This document shows, one piece after another, positions 18,678-28,394 of a DNA stretch of 64,000 bases. The notes under the pieces were generated by a model, which saw only the letters and a list, made by a program, of their open reading frames with translations, did no database searches and had not been told where the DNA came from. Within the stretch, counting starts at the first letter, position 1. Every line of letters starts with the position of its first letter. Origin of the DNA: Mucilaginibacter celer (lineage in GTDB: Bacteria; Bacteroidota; Bacteroidia; Sphingobacteriales; Sphingobacteriaceae). The stretch covers positions 1,550,001 to 1,614,000 of the forward strand of contig NZ_CP032869.1 of NCBI RefSeq assembly GCF_003576455.2, written 5' to 3'. The translations under genes were made by a program, and so were the position numbers.

Positions 18678-20258
18678 TCAATGTGATGTAAGGATATAAT
18701 TTTTTGCAGTTTTATTAAAAGCCTCAAGCTGTTGGTTTTGCCATATTTCGTCACGCTTAAGCTCAATAGCCATTAAGCGCGCAACTTCAGGAGCCATAGC
18801 CACCGCCAGGCGGGCATCTAAAAACAAAACGCGGGTGCGACGGGCAAGGATGTCTTCCACCGTACGCGCCATTTCGTACCTAACCGACCAGATCACTTCG
18901 GCTTTGGTATACAGGCTATTCGGATGAACCGCAGCTTTCCAATCAGAGTTTTCATCATACAACGCCAGGATATTTTCAGTATCGCTTCCGTAAACATACA
19001 TGGGATCATTCCAATCTGGGTTTTCCCTGCTGCCATGTACCGGTAACGATGCGGTTTTACAGGCTACGGGTTGTAATCCCGCGGTTTGAATGGCCTTGTC
19101 AACAAGATCCTCGGCCATTTTGCGATAGGTAGTCCATTTACCGCCGGTTATGGTGATTAAACCCGAACCGGATACTATTAACTTATGGCTTCTTGATATT
19201 TCTTTGGTTTTTGATGATCCGTTTTGCGGCGCAGCGAGCGGCCTTAAGCCGGCAAACACACTAAGCACATCTTCGCGTTTTGGTTGTTTGGTTAGATACT
19301 GTGCTGCGGTACGTAAAATAAATTCGATTTCCTGATCCAGAGCTACCGGTTCAAGGCTGTGTTCATCAATCAGGGTATCGGTTGTTCCTACCAGTAATTT
19401 ACCATGCCAGGGTACTGCAAACAGTACGCGTCCATCTTCGGTTTTGGGAATCATCAGCGCGTCCTCGCCCGGCAAAAAGGAATGATCCAGTACCAGGTGC
19501 ACACCCTGGCTTGGCCGCACCATTGCCTGTTTTTCTGGCGCATCCATTTTAAGAATCTCATCAACAAATACCCCTGTGGCATTAACAATAGCTTTGGCTT
19601 TAAGCTGGTAAGGTTGATTGCTTTCCAGATCGGTAGCTGTAACGCCCGATATTTTGCCGCCGCTATCTTTAAACAAGCCGGTTACTTTAAAATAGTTAAG
19701 CATCACAGCGCCCTGTTCAACAGCAGTTTGAGCAAGATTGATAGCCAGCCGCGAATCATCAAACTGCCCATCGTGGTAAACAACGCCTCCGCGCAGGCCT
19801 TTTTGCTGCAAGCCGGGCAAACGCTTCAGTATTTGTTTTTTGGAGATGTGTTTGGTATGCCCAAAGCTCAGTTTGCCGGCCAGAATATCGTAAATGCTTA
19901 GGCCGATAGTGTAAAATATCCCTCCCCACCAACTATAATTAGGGATAATAAAACTTTCGTTTTTTACCAGGTGAGGTGCGTTTTTAAGCAATAACCCGCG
20001 TTCACGCAAAGCTTCGCGCACCAGGCCGATATCACCTTGGGCCAAATAGCGTACTCCGCCATGAACCAGTTTGGTTGCCCGGCTGGAAGTGCCTTTGGCA
20101 AAGTCGGCCTGTTCTAACAATACAACAGAGAAGCCTCTTGAGGCCGCATCAACGGCGGCACCAAGCCCGGTTGCCCCGCCGCCTATAATAATCAGGTCCC
20201 AGATTTTGCTTGGATTGGCTAAAACGGCCAGGTTACTTTCTCTATTAAATAGGTTCAT
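18678..20258 (-). CDS. glpD: Aerobic glycerol-3-phosphate dehydrogenase
   Basis: A 526-residue FAD enzyme. The N-terminal dinucleotide motif is IIIGGGATGLGAAVDAASRG, followed by the family signature SSRATKLVHGGVRYL and later VPWHGKLLVGTTDT. The C-terminal DAO_C helical domain contains VRYEMARTVEDILARRTR. It oxidises glycerol-3-phosphate to dihydroxyacetone phosphate and feeds electrons to the quinone pool at the inner membrane. It comes directly after the lacI-type regulator (57-base gap) and before glpK. Confidence 0.95.
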   Translation of the reverse strand: MNLFNRESNLAVLANPSKIWDLIIIGGGATGLGAAVDAASRGFSVVLLEQADFAKGTSSRATKLVHGGVRYLAQGDIGLVREALRERGLLLKNAPHLVKNESFIIPNYSWWGGIFYTIGLSIYDILAGKLSFGHTKHISKKQILKRLPGLQQKGLRGGVVYHDGQFDDSRLAINLAQTAVEQGAVMLNYFKVTGLFKDSGGKISGVTATDLESNQPYQLKAKAIVNATGVFVDEILKMDAPEKQAMVRPSQGVHLVLDHSFLPGEDALMIPKTEDGRVLFAVPWHGKLLVGTTDTLIDEHSLEPVALDQEIEFILRTAAQYLTKQPKREDVLSVFAGLRPLAAPQNGSSKTKEISRSHKLIVSGSGLITITGGKWTTYRKMAEDLVDKAIQTAGLQPVACKTASLPVHGSRENPDWNDPMYVYGSDTENILALYDENSDWKAAVHPNSLYTKAEVIWSVRYEMARTVEDILARRTRVLFLDARLAVAMAPEVARLMAIELKRDEIWQNQQLEAFNKTAKNYILTSH

Positions 20259-20315
20259 GTTGTTATAATATTACTGCTATATCAAATAGTGAAAGCTTTT
20301 TGCCGTTTAATCTGT

Positions 20316-21344
20316 TTATATTTTTTGCGATGATGATCTCACAATCAATTCCGCATCCACCTTCTCGGTACTAAACTCTTCCACCGGCCATTTACTCTCG
20401 ATGGTTTTGATCAGCATCTCGGTAGCCATTTGCCCTATCCGGAAGGCCGGCTGGCGTACAACCGTTAAAGGCGGATCAAACAGCTGCACCACGTCAGAAT
20501 TGGTGAAGCCCGCCAAAGCAAGTTGTTCAGGGATTTTTATTCCCATTGCTTTAAGTATCGAAACACAACTGATAGTCAACCTGTCGCTGCCGCTAAAAAT
20601 AGCTTCGGGTGGCTCAGCCATATTTAACAGCTCCTTAAGTGCAAATTCAACTTCGTCGCGGATCATGCCGCCGTGGTTGCAATGTTTGATGTATGCGGCA
20701 TTAAATTCAACGCCATACTGCTCAAGCGTAGCTTTGAAGCCATCAAGCCTTTCTCTGCTGATAAGCAGGTTGTTTGAATTGGTAATATGGGCAATTTTGG
20801 TGAAGCCGGCTTTAAGCAGGGTTTCTGTAGCCTCAAACGCGCCTTTAAAGTTGTTGGCTATTACTTTGTGTGTATTTAAATCGGTTGCCGCGCGATCAAA
20901 AAATACAATCGGAAAGCCTTTATCCAACAGGTATTTATATTGCGATGTATCGGTGGTTTGAGCCGAAAGGGATACCAGTAAACCATCCACATGTCTTGAA
21001 AGCAGGTGTTTTACATTAGCACTTTCCCTATCGAATGATTCATGTGTTTGGGTAATAATAACATGATAGCCCCGGTTGTAGGCGATCGATTCGATGCCGT
21101 TAATGGCTTGCGAAAAATAATCGTTGGCAACCTCGCATACCACCACACCAATCGAATGGCTTTTTTGCTCCTTTAAACTTAATGCGATGGGGTTGGGGCG
21201 ATAGTTTATTTTTTCGGCATATTCCAATACCAGTTTTTTAGTTTCGGTGCCTATTTCATAGCTGCCGTTCAGGGCCCTTGATACGGTTGATGTTGAAACA
21301 CCAAGAGCTTTTGCAATATCTTTAATGGTAACAGATTCGAACAT
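20316..21344 (-). CDS. LacI-family transcriptional regulator, first gene of the glp operon
   Basis: A 342-residue repressor. The DNA-binding domain is at residues 1-60 (VTIKDIAKALGVSTSTVSRALNGS, hinge NPIALSLKEQKSHSIGVVV). The periplasmic-binding-protein-like sensor domain fills the rest and includes AIFSGSDRLTISCVSILKAMGIKIPEQLALAGF. It is transcribed with and ahead of glpD, glpK and glpF, so it probably controls them and itself. Glycerol operons elsewhere more often use DeoR-type GlpR or antiterminator GlpP, so a LacI-type controller is unusual. Inducer and operator are unknown, and I found no clear palindromic operator in the 166 bases upstream. Confidence 0.88.
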   Translation of the reverse strand: MFESVTIKDIAKALGVSTSTVSRALNGSYEIGTETKKLVLEYAEKINYRPNPIALSLKEQKSHSIGVVVCEVANDYFSQAINGIESIAYNRGYHVIITQTHESFDRESANVKHLLSRHVDGLLVSLSAQTTDTSQYKYLLDKGFPIVFFDRAATDLNTHKVIANNFKGAFEATETLLKAGFTKIAHITNSNNLLISRERLDGFKATLEQYGVEFNAAYIKHCNHGGMIRDEVEFALKELLNMAEPPEAIFSGSDRLTISCVSILKAMGIKIPEQLALAGFTNSDVVQLFDPPLTVVRQPAFRIGQMATEMLIKTIESKWPVEEFSTEKVDAELIVRSSSQKI

Positions 21345-21510
21345 AGCAGGTTTTATAACTGGTTGCTAATATCCTGCAAAGATTTTAGCATAGGCTAATA
21401 TATTCAAATATCTGCCTAAATCAATCTTAATATATCCTAAAACCAACGTCTTTCGGTTGCCACGTTTAAACCTCGGCTTATGTGCCGCAACAATAAATTT
21501 ATAGGCGGTT

Positions 21511-23364
21511 TTACGCGTTAGTTTTAGATGTAGCTTCTGCCACGGGAATATTAAGCGCCTTGCCCAGGTTAAGTAACTCCGAAGTTATAGCGCGGGTATA
21601 GGTCTTAATCTCTTCCTGAAACTCAGTAACCGATGCGCCCGAACGGATCTCTTCCAACCGTTTTTCCCAATTGCCGGTGAGTTCGGCCTGGGCTATTTGT
21701 TGGTTTTTAACTACCTCGTAAACACCAAGCCCTGTTTGGGTAGGTACAAGGTTTTTCTTTTCGCGGATGATATAGTTGCGTTTAAGCAGGGTTTCGATAA
21801 TGGCTGCGCGTGTGGCCGGTGTACCTAAGCCGCTATCTTTCATGGCGTAGCGTAGTTCCTCATCGTCAATCTCCTTGCCTGCTGTTTCGAGGGCTTTCAA
21901 CAAGCTGGCCTCGTTGTAAAGCGGCTTGGGTTTGGTTTGTTTTTCGAGGATGGCTTTGGCGGTGACGGGCAGGTTTTCGCCTTGCGTTACTTTTGGTAAA
22001 GTGGCGTTTTCCTCGTCTTTTTTATCGTCTTCCTTGTCGTTAAAAACTGCACGCCATCCGGCGGTGTGAATCACGGTACCGCTTGCTATAAACTTAGCGC
22101 CCGATTGCATGGTGATTTTGGTTATCTCCTTAATACAATCCTGGTGAAATGCTTCAAGCATTCGCCCCGCCACCATATCAAACACAGCCTGATGATCTGG
22201 CGATAAATGATTTGGCGTTTCGCCGGTAGGTAAAATAGCGTGGTGGTCGGTTACTTTTTTAGCGTTTACGCTTCGTTTGCTCAGTTTGGCACCGGCAAGC
22301 GCCTGCGCCTGTTTGCCGAATAAAGGGTGTAACTCCTGTTTTTCTATCAGGGCCGGTACTCCCGCAAAAACATCATCGCCTATGTAGCGGCTGCCTGTAC
22401 GGGGGTAGGTAACCAGTTTACTTTCGTACAGGTTTTGGAGTATGGATAGCGTTTGATCGGCGGTGAAACCTTTGCGTTTGTTGGCTTCCTGCTGCAAACT
22501 GCTTAAGTCGTGCAGTAGTGGCGGCGGTTCTTTACGGGGTTTAGCTTCAACCTGTAAAACATGACCGCCCTGCGGGAAACCGCCTTCTACGTCCTGTACC
22601 TGGTTAAATACAGCCTCCGCTTCTTCTTTGGTAGCGTAGTTTTCGGTTGAGATCGCTTTGAATACCTGCCCGTCTTTATCGGGGTGGATGCTTACCTGGT
22701 AGTAGGTTTGTGGCACAAAATTCCGGTTCTCAATAAACCGTGAGCAGATCATGGCCAGGGTAGGGGTTTGCACCCGCCCTAATGACAGCACCGCCCTGTT
22801 GCCAGATGAAAGACTTAGCGCCTGTGTGGCGTTCATGCCTACCAGCCAATCAGATTGCGAGCGGCAATGGGCGGAATTAAACAGCGTATCATAATCACTG
22901 CCTGGTTTAAGGTTACGGAAACCTTCTTTTATTGCCTCATCAGTTTGTGATGAGATCCAGAGCCTTTTGAATGGCTTTTTGCATTTCAGATAATAGTAAA
23001 TATAACGAAAGATCAGTTCTCCCTCGCGCCCGGCATCCGTTGCAACAATGATCTCTGTGGCTTCGTCAAACAGGGATTTGATCACATCCAATTGTTTTTT
23101 TACCGATGGATCATCCACCACACCATCTTTGGTTTTAACCTTGCGGATGGAGAGTTTGAATTTAGGCGGTAACATGGGCAGGTTTTGGATGTTCCAGCCG
23201 TAGTAGCCATATTCCTGAGGGGCAGCTAATTGCAGCAAATGACCAAAAGCCCAGGTGAATGTGAAACCTTTACCTTCAATATAACCGTTCTTTTTAGTGT
23301 TCGCGCCAAACACCCTGGCTATTTCGCGGGCTACAGAGGGTTTCTCGGCGATGATCACTTTCAT
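21511..23364 (-). CDS. topB: DNA topoisomerase III
   Basis: A 617-residue type IA topoisomerase. The TOPRIM domain starts VIIAEKPSVAREIARVFG and carries the metal motif ATDAGREGE (Asp110-Glu116). The catalytic tyrosine is Tyr320 in LVTYPRTGSRYI. Other landmarks are GRVQTPTLAMICSR and LGTPATRAAIIETLLKRNYI. No zinc-finger tail is present, which is usual for TopB. It relaxes and decatenates DNA with a single-strand passage mechanism. No mobile-element genes flank it, so I take it as a chromosomal housekeeping copy and not a conjugative-element copy. Confidence 0.93.
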   Translation of the reverse strand: MKVIIAEKPSVAREIARVFGANTKKNGYIEGKGFTFTWAFGHLLQLAAPQEYGYYGWNIQNLPMLPPKFKLSIRKVKTKDGVVDDPSVKKQLDVIKSLFDEATEIIVATDAGREGELIFRYIYYYLKCKKPFKRLWISSQTDEAIKEGFRNLKPGSDYDTLFNSAHCRSQSDWLVGMNATQALSLSSGNRAVLSLGRVQTPTLAMICSRFIENRNFVPQTYYQVSIHPDKDGQVFKAISTENYATKEEAEAVFNQVQDVEGGFPQGGHVLQVEAKPRKEPPPLLHDLSSLQQEANKRKGFTADQTLSILQNLYESKLVTYPRTGSRYIGDDVFAGVPALIEKQELHPLFGKQAQALAGAKLSKRSVNAKKVTDHHAILPTGETPNHLSPDHQAVFDMVAGRMLEAFHQDCIKEITKITMQSGAKFIASGTVIHTAGWRAVFNDKEDDKKDEENATLPKVTQGENLPVTAKAILEKQTKPKPLYNEASLLKALETAGKEIDDEELRYAMKDSGLGTPATRAAIIETLLKRNYIIREKKNLVPTQTGLGVYEVVKNQQIAQAELTGNWEKRLEEIRSGASVTEFQEEIKTYTRAITSELLNLGKALNIPVAEATSKTNA

Positions 23365-23392
23365 ATCGGTTTCACGTTGGTGTTAAGGGCGA

Positions 23393-23423
23393 CGAAAGTA
23401 TGAAATTGCTGATGGGTGTGCAA
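23393..23423 (-). promoter_or_regulatory. Likely topB promoter
   Basis: On the - strand TTG (23423-23421), 20 bases, then TACTTTCG (23400-23393). This is close to the Bacteroidota TTG-N17-23-TAnnTTTG pattern with one mismatch, and ends 28 bases before the topB ATG. Confidence 0.4.
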
Positions 23424-23486
23424 GTTATGTTGGTAAGTGTAGAATGAAAGCATATTAAAAGGCTTCAATAAAGTACTGAAACAACA

Positions 23487-23514
23487 AACCCGGCAGCATA
23501 AAATGCGCCGGGTT
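23487..23514 (-). terminator. Intrinsic terminator after the GH127 gene
   Basis: AACCCGGC (23487-23494) pairs with GCCGGGTT (23507-23514), and the inner GCAT/ATGC extends the stem to a 3-base loop. It sits 23 bases past the stop codon of the GH127 gene at 23538. Confidence 0.75.
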
Positions 23515-23537
23515 AATTTATAGAATATTAACTTTAT

Positions 23538-25940
23538 TTACTTAACCACCCACTCATGTATCCCCGTCGAATTATCAACCGGCAACTGTACTTCCAATTT
23601 CAGAGCAGTGGTAGTAACGGGCTCAAAGCTAACTGTATTAAAAGCATCTTTACTTACCGCATATGGCGTGGTGTTTTTAACCGGAACCCACTGTCCATCT
23701 TTTAAATAAAGAATTTTATACGATGCGGGGATGCGGCAACCGCCCCATGGCCCGTCATCATACCAGTATACTTTTGATTCGCTTACGGTATGCGCGGCAT
23801 CAAAATCGTACTGTACAAACTCGCTGGTGTTGTGGGCAGGCCACCAGTGCAGGTACGGGTAGTTGGTATCTTTCGAATCTGCCGGTTCGTACTGATCTTT
23901 GATGGCATTGTACATCCTTTTGTTTTTAACCGACGAAGTTACCTTACTGGTACTGGCAATGGTTGGTGCCGGTTTAGGTCTTGCCGCCGAAGCTTCGTAA
24001 GGAATCCAAACCGTCATCTCGCTTGGGCCGCGGTTAGCCCAGGCATAGTAAGGAATGGCTTTTACCTGCTGATCGGTTTCAATCAGCGCATCGCTGTTTA
24101 GCTGGCGTTTGGTGCTTTTACCCTCGGCGCTGATTACATCAACACCGTTAAGCAGGTTGGCCTGGTAGTTGGCGGCGGCCATGGCGTTTTTATCAACCAT
24201 AATGTTTTGCACCAGGCTATCGCGGTTATCGGGGCCTTCAAGGCAGTACACTACGGGGCCGCGTTGAAAAGCGAAGCGGCCACGGTCGTCTTTGATATTG
24301 TTGTTGGCCAAAACCTTTTCGGTTTCCATAGGCAGGTCTAAAGTAACCTTGTCGCCTTTTTTCCAGGTGCGTTTAATTACGGCGTAACCTTTATCGGTGA
24401 TGTAGGTTGTTACTTTGCCATTAACCAATATGGTTGCCGGTTTTTGGTTTTTATCCAGATAGGTGTACAGATCGCCGGGTACAGGTTGGTCTTTAGCCCA
24501 TCCCGGGATGCGTAACCTCAGCGTAAATGCTGATGATTTGGCGGGGTTAACAGCAATATTGATAGTTCCTTTCCATGGGTAATCTGTAGTTTGCACAATG
24601 TTTACCTTGCCCGAAGTTAAGCTGATATCGCTGCTGTTACTCATGTACAGGTTAACATACAAGTCGTTTTGGTTTTTGGCATAAACATAGCCCGGTAGCG
24701 ATGGTAAAAAGCGGGTCATGTTGCTAATACAGCAGGCACAGCTGATCCAGGCGCTACGCTGGTGCTGAAACATGGATGCCAGCGGGTTAGGGTAAAAAAA
24801 CCTGTCGCCGCTTAATGATACGCCCGAAAGCAGACCGTTATAAAGGGTACGTTCCAATACATCAATATACTTCGAATCGCCGTGCAACAAAAACATCCGG
24901 TTATTCCAGTACACGTTGCCTATAGCCGCACAGGTTTCGGCATAGGCCGACATGTTGGGCAATTGGTAATCATCGCCAAAAGCCTCGCCATTGCCCGTTG
25001 CGCCAATGCCGCCGGTGATGTAAAGCTTTTTGGTTACCACATCCGTCCAGATGTCATCAATAGCTGCCAAATATTTGGCGTTGCCGGTTAAGGCGGCAAT
25101 ATCGGCCATACCAGTGTACATGTATGCCGCACGTACCGCATGCCCTTCGGCCACGTGCTGATCAATCACTTTTTTATCGGCCTGGTTGTAAGCATCGCCT
25201 TTAGGGCCGCGCACATCCAGGAAAAATTTAGCCAGATCAAGATATTTTTTATTGCCCGTAACCCGGTACATTTTTGATAAACCGATCTCTACTATCTGGT
25301 GACCGGGATACTCTTCAATTTTACCCGGCCCAAAAGTATTCACCAGCAAATCGGCATTTTTTATGGCGATGTTAAGCAGGGTACGTTTGCCGGTAGCCTG
25401 GTAATGGGCTACGGCAGCTTCATACAAATGGCCTGCATTGTAAAGCTCGTGGCTCAGGTCTTCCTCCTTTTCCCAGCGTTTGCTGCCAATCCACTCGTGC
25501 GGCTTTTTAGCGTTCACCGTGCGGAAGGTATACAGGTAGCCATCAGGCTCCTGCGCGGCACCGATGATGCTGATCAGCGTATCGATGTATTTATCCAGCT
25601 TCGGGTTCTTTTTGTTTTGCATCGAATATGATGCACCCTCAATGGCCTTGTAAACATCGGTGTCATCAAACGGAAACTCGCTTAACTTATCGCCATCCAG
25701 CTTTTTGGCTGCCCGCAAAAAGTTGTCCATCCGGCCGTTCTTTTTGCATTGTTCCAACACGTAAGGAATGGTAACGTTGGCGTTCACCTCCATTTTAGGC
25801 TCCCAGAAATTATCGTTTACATGCACACTGGTAAAAGCCACCGGTTGTATAGGATAGTCTTTTTGCTGCGCGAATACATTGGTAGCAGCAGCCATAGCCG
25901 CTAACGAAAGTAACCAGGCTGCCTTATTTTTATTGATCAT
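23538..25940 (-). CDS. GH127 beta-L-arabinofuranosidase-family enzyme, exported
   Basis: An 800-residue protein with a signal peptide (NVFAQ, cleavage near 25). The (alpha/alpha) barrel (DUF1680/GH127) carries the full metal-thiol site of the family: Glu319 in GEAFGDDYQLPN, Glu335 and Cys337 in AYAETCA, and Cys403-Cys404 in SCACCISN. Spacing agrees with Bifidobacterium HypBA1 (Glu322, Glu338, Cys340, Cys417, Cys418), where a cysteine is the nucleophile and zinc is bound. The last about 130 residues (HWWPAHNTSEFVQYDF onward) resemble a discoidin-type beta-sandwich, possibly carbohydrate binding. Known family members release beta-L-arabinofuranose, including from hydroxyproline-linked arabinosides of extensin. 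A second related enzyme is 84 bases upstream on the same strand. Confidence 0.9.
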   Translation of the reverse strand: MINKNKAAWLLSLAAMAAATNVFAQQKDYPIQPVAFTSVHVNDNFWEPKMEVNANVTIPYVLEQCKKNGRMDNFLRAAKKLDGDKLSEFPFDDTDVYKAIEGASYSMQNKKNPKLDKYIDTLISIIGAAQEPDGYLYTFRTVNAKKPHEWIGSKRWEKEEDLSHELYNAGHLYEAAVAHYQATGKRTLLNIAIKNADLLVNTFGPGKIEEYPGHQIVEIGLSKMYRVTGNKKYLDLAKFFLDVRGPKGDAYNQADKKVIDQHVAEGHAVRAAYMYTGMADIAALTGNAKYLAAIDDIWTDVVTKKLYITGGIGATGNGEAFGDDYQLPNMSAYAETCAAIGNVYWNNRMFLLHGDSKYIDVLERTLYNGLLSGVSLSGDRFFYPNPLASMFQHQRSAWISCACCISNMTRFLPSLPGYVYAKNQNDLYVNLYMSNSSDISLTSGKVNIVQTTDYPWKGTINIAVNPAKSSAFTLRLRIPGWAKDQPVPGDLYTYLDKNQKPATILVNGKVTTYITDKGYAVIKRTWKKGDKVTLDLPMETEKVLANNNIKDDRGRFAFQRGPVVYCLEGPDNRDSLVQNIMVDKNAMAAANYQANLLNGVDVISAEGKSTKRQLNSDALIETDQQVKAIPYYAWANRGPSEMTVWIPYEASAARPKPAPTIASTSKVTSSVKNKRMYNAIKDQYEPADSKDTNYPYLHWWPAHNTSEFVQYDFDAAHTVSESKVYWYDDGPWGGCRIPASYKILYLKDGQWVPVKNTTPYAVSKDAFNTVSFEPVTTTALKLEVQLPVDNSTGIHEWVVK

Positions 25941-26024
25941 GATCTTATTTTAACAGATTGATTTGTATTTATCCAACTAAATAGCTTTCAGCCTTATGCC
26001 TTCAGCTTTTAAATAGCTTTCAGC

Positions 26025-28394
26025 TTAATTCCTAACCATCCGGCTACCATAAACCGGTCCGGCGCTATTGTCTTTCTTAGGCAGCAGTTTTACCGTTACT
26101 TTTTGCTTGCCTTTAGTAAGCTCGATAGGCAGGTTATAACTGATATCGTAAAAACGGCTTTCCTTGTACTTGTTCAAATCTTCGGTTGATAGTTTGATGC
26201 CGTCAATCAAAATATCAAACGTACGGCCACGGTTATCCATACCCCAGTAGGTATTGATTAATGTGTTTTGAGCATTACCGTCAACCTTCATTTCGTATTG
26301 CAGGTAGCCGCCGTTCTCGGTCGATCGCCATTTTTTCTGGTGATCTTCGCCGGTTGTGGCATTTTCGCTGGTGAAGTTATGATCGCGTTCGGGTTGCATT
26401 TCGCCTATGCGCAACATATCGGTAGTACGGGCTTCCAGCTCCTGCTGCTTTTTACGCTGCTCATCATAAGCTTTTTGCTGTACCACCCAGGCATCAGGCG
26501 TAAATACATCCCAATACACCGAGTAATATTCGTTTTTGGTTTGATTGAAAGGGATCAGGTTAACCTCAACCGGTTTAGAGATGCCTGCTGTATGAAAACT
26601 TAACTGTTTCTGATCAACCATCTGCAGCCATTTATTCGGATCGGTTTCGCTGGTAACAAAAACCGGAACACCTTTAAGCGGATCGGGCTCTGTATTGCCT
26701 AATACACCTGCTAACAGCACCGGACCGTAAAATACCGCGCGCCTGTTGGCATTATCGGGCATAGCTTCGGTATATAAACTCTCGGGGGTGGTTAATTCAA
26801 TTTTATCGTTGTTGCGCCATTTGCGGCTCAATACCAAATAGCCCTCGGCATCAACATTCACAGTTTGTTTTTTTCCGTTGATGCTTACCGATACATTATC
26901 GCTCCATTTAGGTTTACGGATGCGGATAGCCATATTAACCTGCTTAGTTGCAGTAACAGTAAATGTAGTGCGATCTGTATTAGGCAAATTACTTTCCTGT
27001 TTCAGGCTGATCCCTTTTGATGCCCAGTTCAATACCGATGGGATGAACAGGTTAACATAAAGGCTACCATCGGCACCTTTAAAGTAAATGGTCTCGTTAT
27101 ACTTAACATGGTTTTCCATGCCTGAACCAACGCAGCAGGTAAAATCATCAAACGGGGTACTGTATTGTTTGGTGCCTCCCATTCGCAGCGGTACAAAATA
27201 GCACATCATACCGGTGCTGTGGTTTTGCGAGGCGAGGATGTGGTTGTACAAACCCTTCTCATAATAATCGATCAAGCTTGCAGAAGGGGCCACGGCGAAT
27301 AAATGCCGGGTCAACTTCAGCATATTATAGGTGTTACAGGTTTCGGTGGTGTTTTCGGTAAGCCTGTCGTTAAGTTTCCGAGGTTCGCTCAGGTACTCGT
27401 AGTTACTATTGCCGCCTGTAGCGTATGAATGATTGTTAACAATGGTTTCCCAGAAAAAATCGGCAATGGTTTTGTCTTTTTTATCGCCGTTGAGTTCATA
27501 CCGGCGGGCACTGGCAATTATTTTAGGGATTTGTGTGTTGGAGTGCTTGCCAGGTAAAATATCCTGTTGTTGTGCTAAAGGATCGAGGATCTTTTTATCG
27601 TAGAATTTATACGATAGATCGAGGTATTTTTTATCACCGCTAATGGCGTACAGGTTTACAAGCACTTCGGCCATGCCGCCGTATTCGCAAAGGAGCATTT
27701 TTTGCAGTTTCTCATCGTCGAGGTTTTTGATGGTTTCTCCGGTCCAGTCGGCCATGCTTTTACATATTTTAAGGGCTTGCTTGTTATCAGCATATAAATA
27801 AGCATCCAGCAAACCGGCCATCACCTTATGCACGGTGTACCAGGGCGACCAGCCCCCATTTAAATCAAAGCCCCGCGAACGGATATCGCCTTTGGCAACC
27901 TCGGCCCATAAAGTATCCTCTTTAGGTATGGCACCAACATAGCCGGTTTTACGCGCAACCTGGCACTCGTTAAGTTCGGCTACTATATAATTAACACGTT
28001 TTAAAAATTCAGGATCGCGGGTGGCATCATAGTGCATGGAGATAGCCGACAGATAATGCCCAAGCGTATGGCCCGCCAAACCTGATGATTCCCAGCCCTC
28101 GTACATTTTACCCTTAGGTTTTAAACCCGAATGCGAACGGAATGCCGAAAGCAGCCTGTCGGGCTCGATAGAAAGCAGATACTTTACATCGGCCTCCTGC
28201 GCTACCTTAAAAGGGCCGTCTAAAAGTTTCACATCTTTTAAATCAAAAGCATAAGCTTTAACCGGAACAACGGGCTTTATCGCCATCCGGCTGTCGTTTT
28301 GCATCGGCATGTATGATTGCGCCTGTACCGCGCTGCCTGCTGCAAGGCAGGCTATAATACAAGCATTTAATTTTAACCAATTTTTGATGGGCAT
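26025..28394 (-). CDS. DUF1680 (GH127/GH146-like) beta-L-arabinofuranosidase-family enzyme, exported
   Basis: About 789 residues from ATG 28394, which places MPIKNWLKLNACIIACLAAGSAVQAQ as a good signal peptide. An in-frame ATG at 28418 would add eight residues. The barrel differs from the neighbouring GH127 protein: it opens with VKLLDGPFKVAQEADVKYLL and GHTLGHYLSAISMHYDAT, and carries ETCNTYNMLKLTRHLF and FTCCVGSGMENH, a pattern I associate with the GH146 branch. In numbering from 28418, Glu359, Cys361 and Cys428-Cys429 make the metal-thiol site. C-terminal DUF4986-like and beta-sandwich domains follow. It would act on beta-L-arabinofuranosides in the periplasm. It is divergent from the SusC gene at 28737. 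Confidence 0.85.
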   Translation of the reverse strand: MPIKNWLKLNACIIACLAAGSAVQAQSYMPMQNDSRMAIKPVVPVKAYAFDLKDVKLLDGPFKVAQEADVKYLLSIEPDRLLSAFRSHSGLKPKGKMYEGWESSGLAGHTLGHYLSAISMHYDATRDPEFLKRVNYIVAELNECQVARKTGYVGAIPKEDTLWAEVAKGDIRSRGFDLNGGWSPWYTVHKVMAGLLDAYLYADNKQALKICKSMADWTGETIKNLDDEKLQKMLLCEYGGMAEVLVNLYAISGDKKYLDLSYKFYDKKILDPLAQQQDILPGKHSNTQIPKIIASARRYELNGDKKDKTIADFFWETIVNNHSYATGGNSNYEYLSEPRKLNDRLTENTTETCNTYNMLKLTRHLFAVAPSASLIDYYEKGLYNHILASQNHSTGMMCYFVPLRMGGTKQYSTPFDDFTCCVGSGMENHVKYNETIYFKGADGSLYVNLFIPSVLNWASKGISLKQESNLPNTDRTTFTVTATKQVNMAIRIRKPKWSDNVSVSINGKKQTVNVDAEGYLVLSRKWRNNDKIELTTPESLYTEAMPDNANRRAVFYGPVLLAGVLGNTEPDPLKGVPVFVTSETDPNKWLQMVDQKQLSFHTAGISKPVEVNLIPFNQTKNEYYSVYWDVFTPDAWVVQQKAYDEQRKKQQELEARTTDMLRIGEMQPERDHNFTSENATTGEDHQKKWRSTENGGYLQYEMKVDGNAQNTLINTYWGMDNRGRTFDILIDGIKLSTEDLNKYKESRFYDISYNLPIELTKGKQKVTVKLLPKKDNSAGPVYGSRMVRN

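Noticed and set aside
19404..19901. 165-codon open frame on the + strand
   Set aside because: Antisense to glpD; composition of a shadow frame.
20401..20961. 186-codon open frame on the + strand
   Set aside because: Fully antisense to the LacI-family gene, with the Ser/Leu-rich composition of a shadow frame.
21511..23364. topB as a marker of an integrative conjugative element
   Set aside because: No relaxase, tra genes, integrase or attachment repeats are near; neighbours are metabolic genes.
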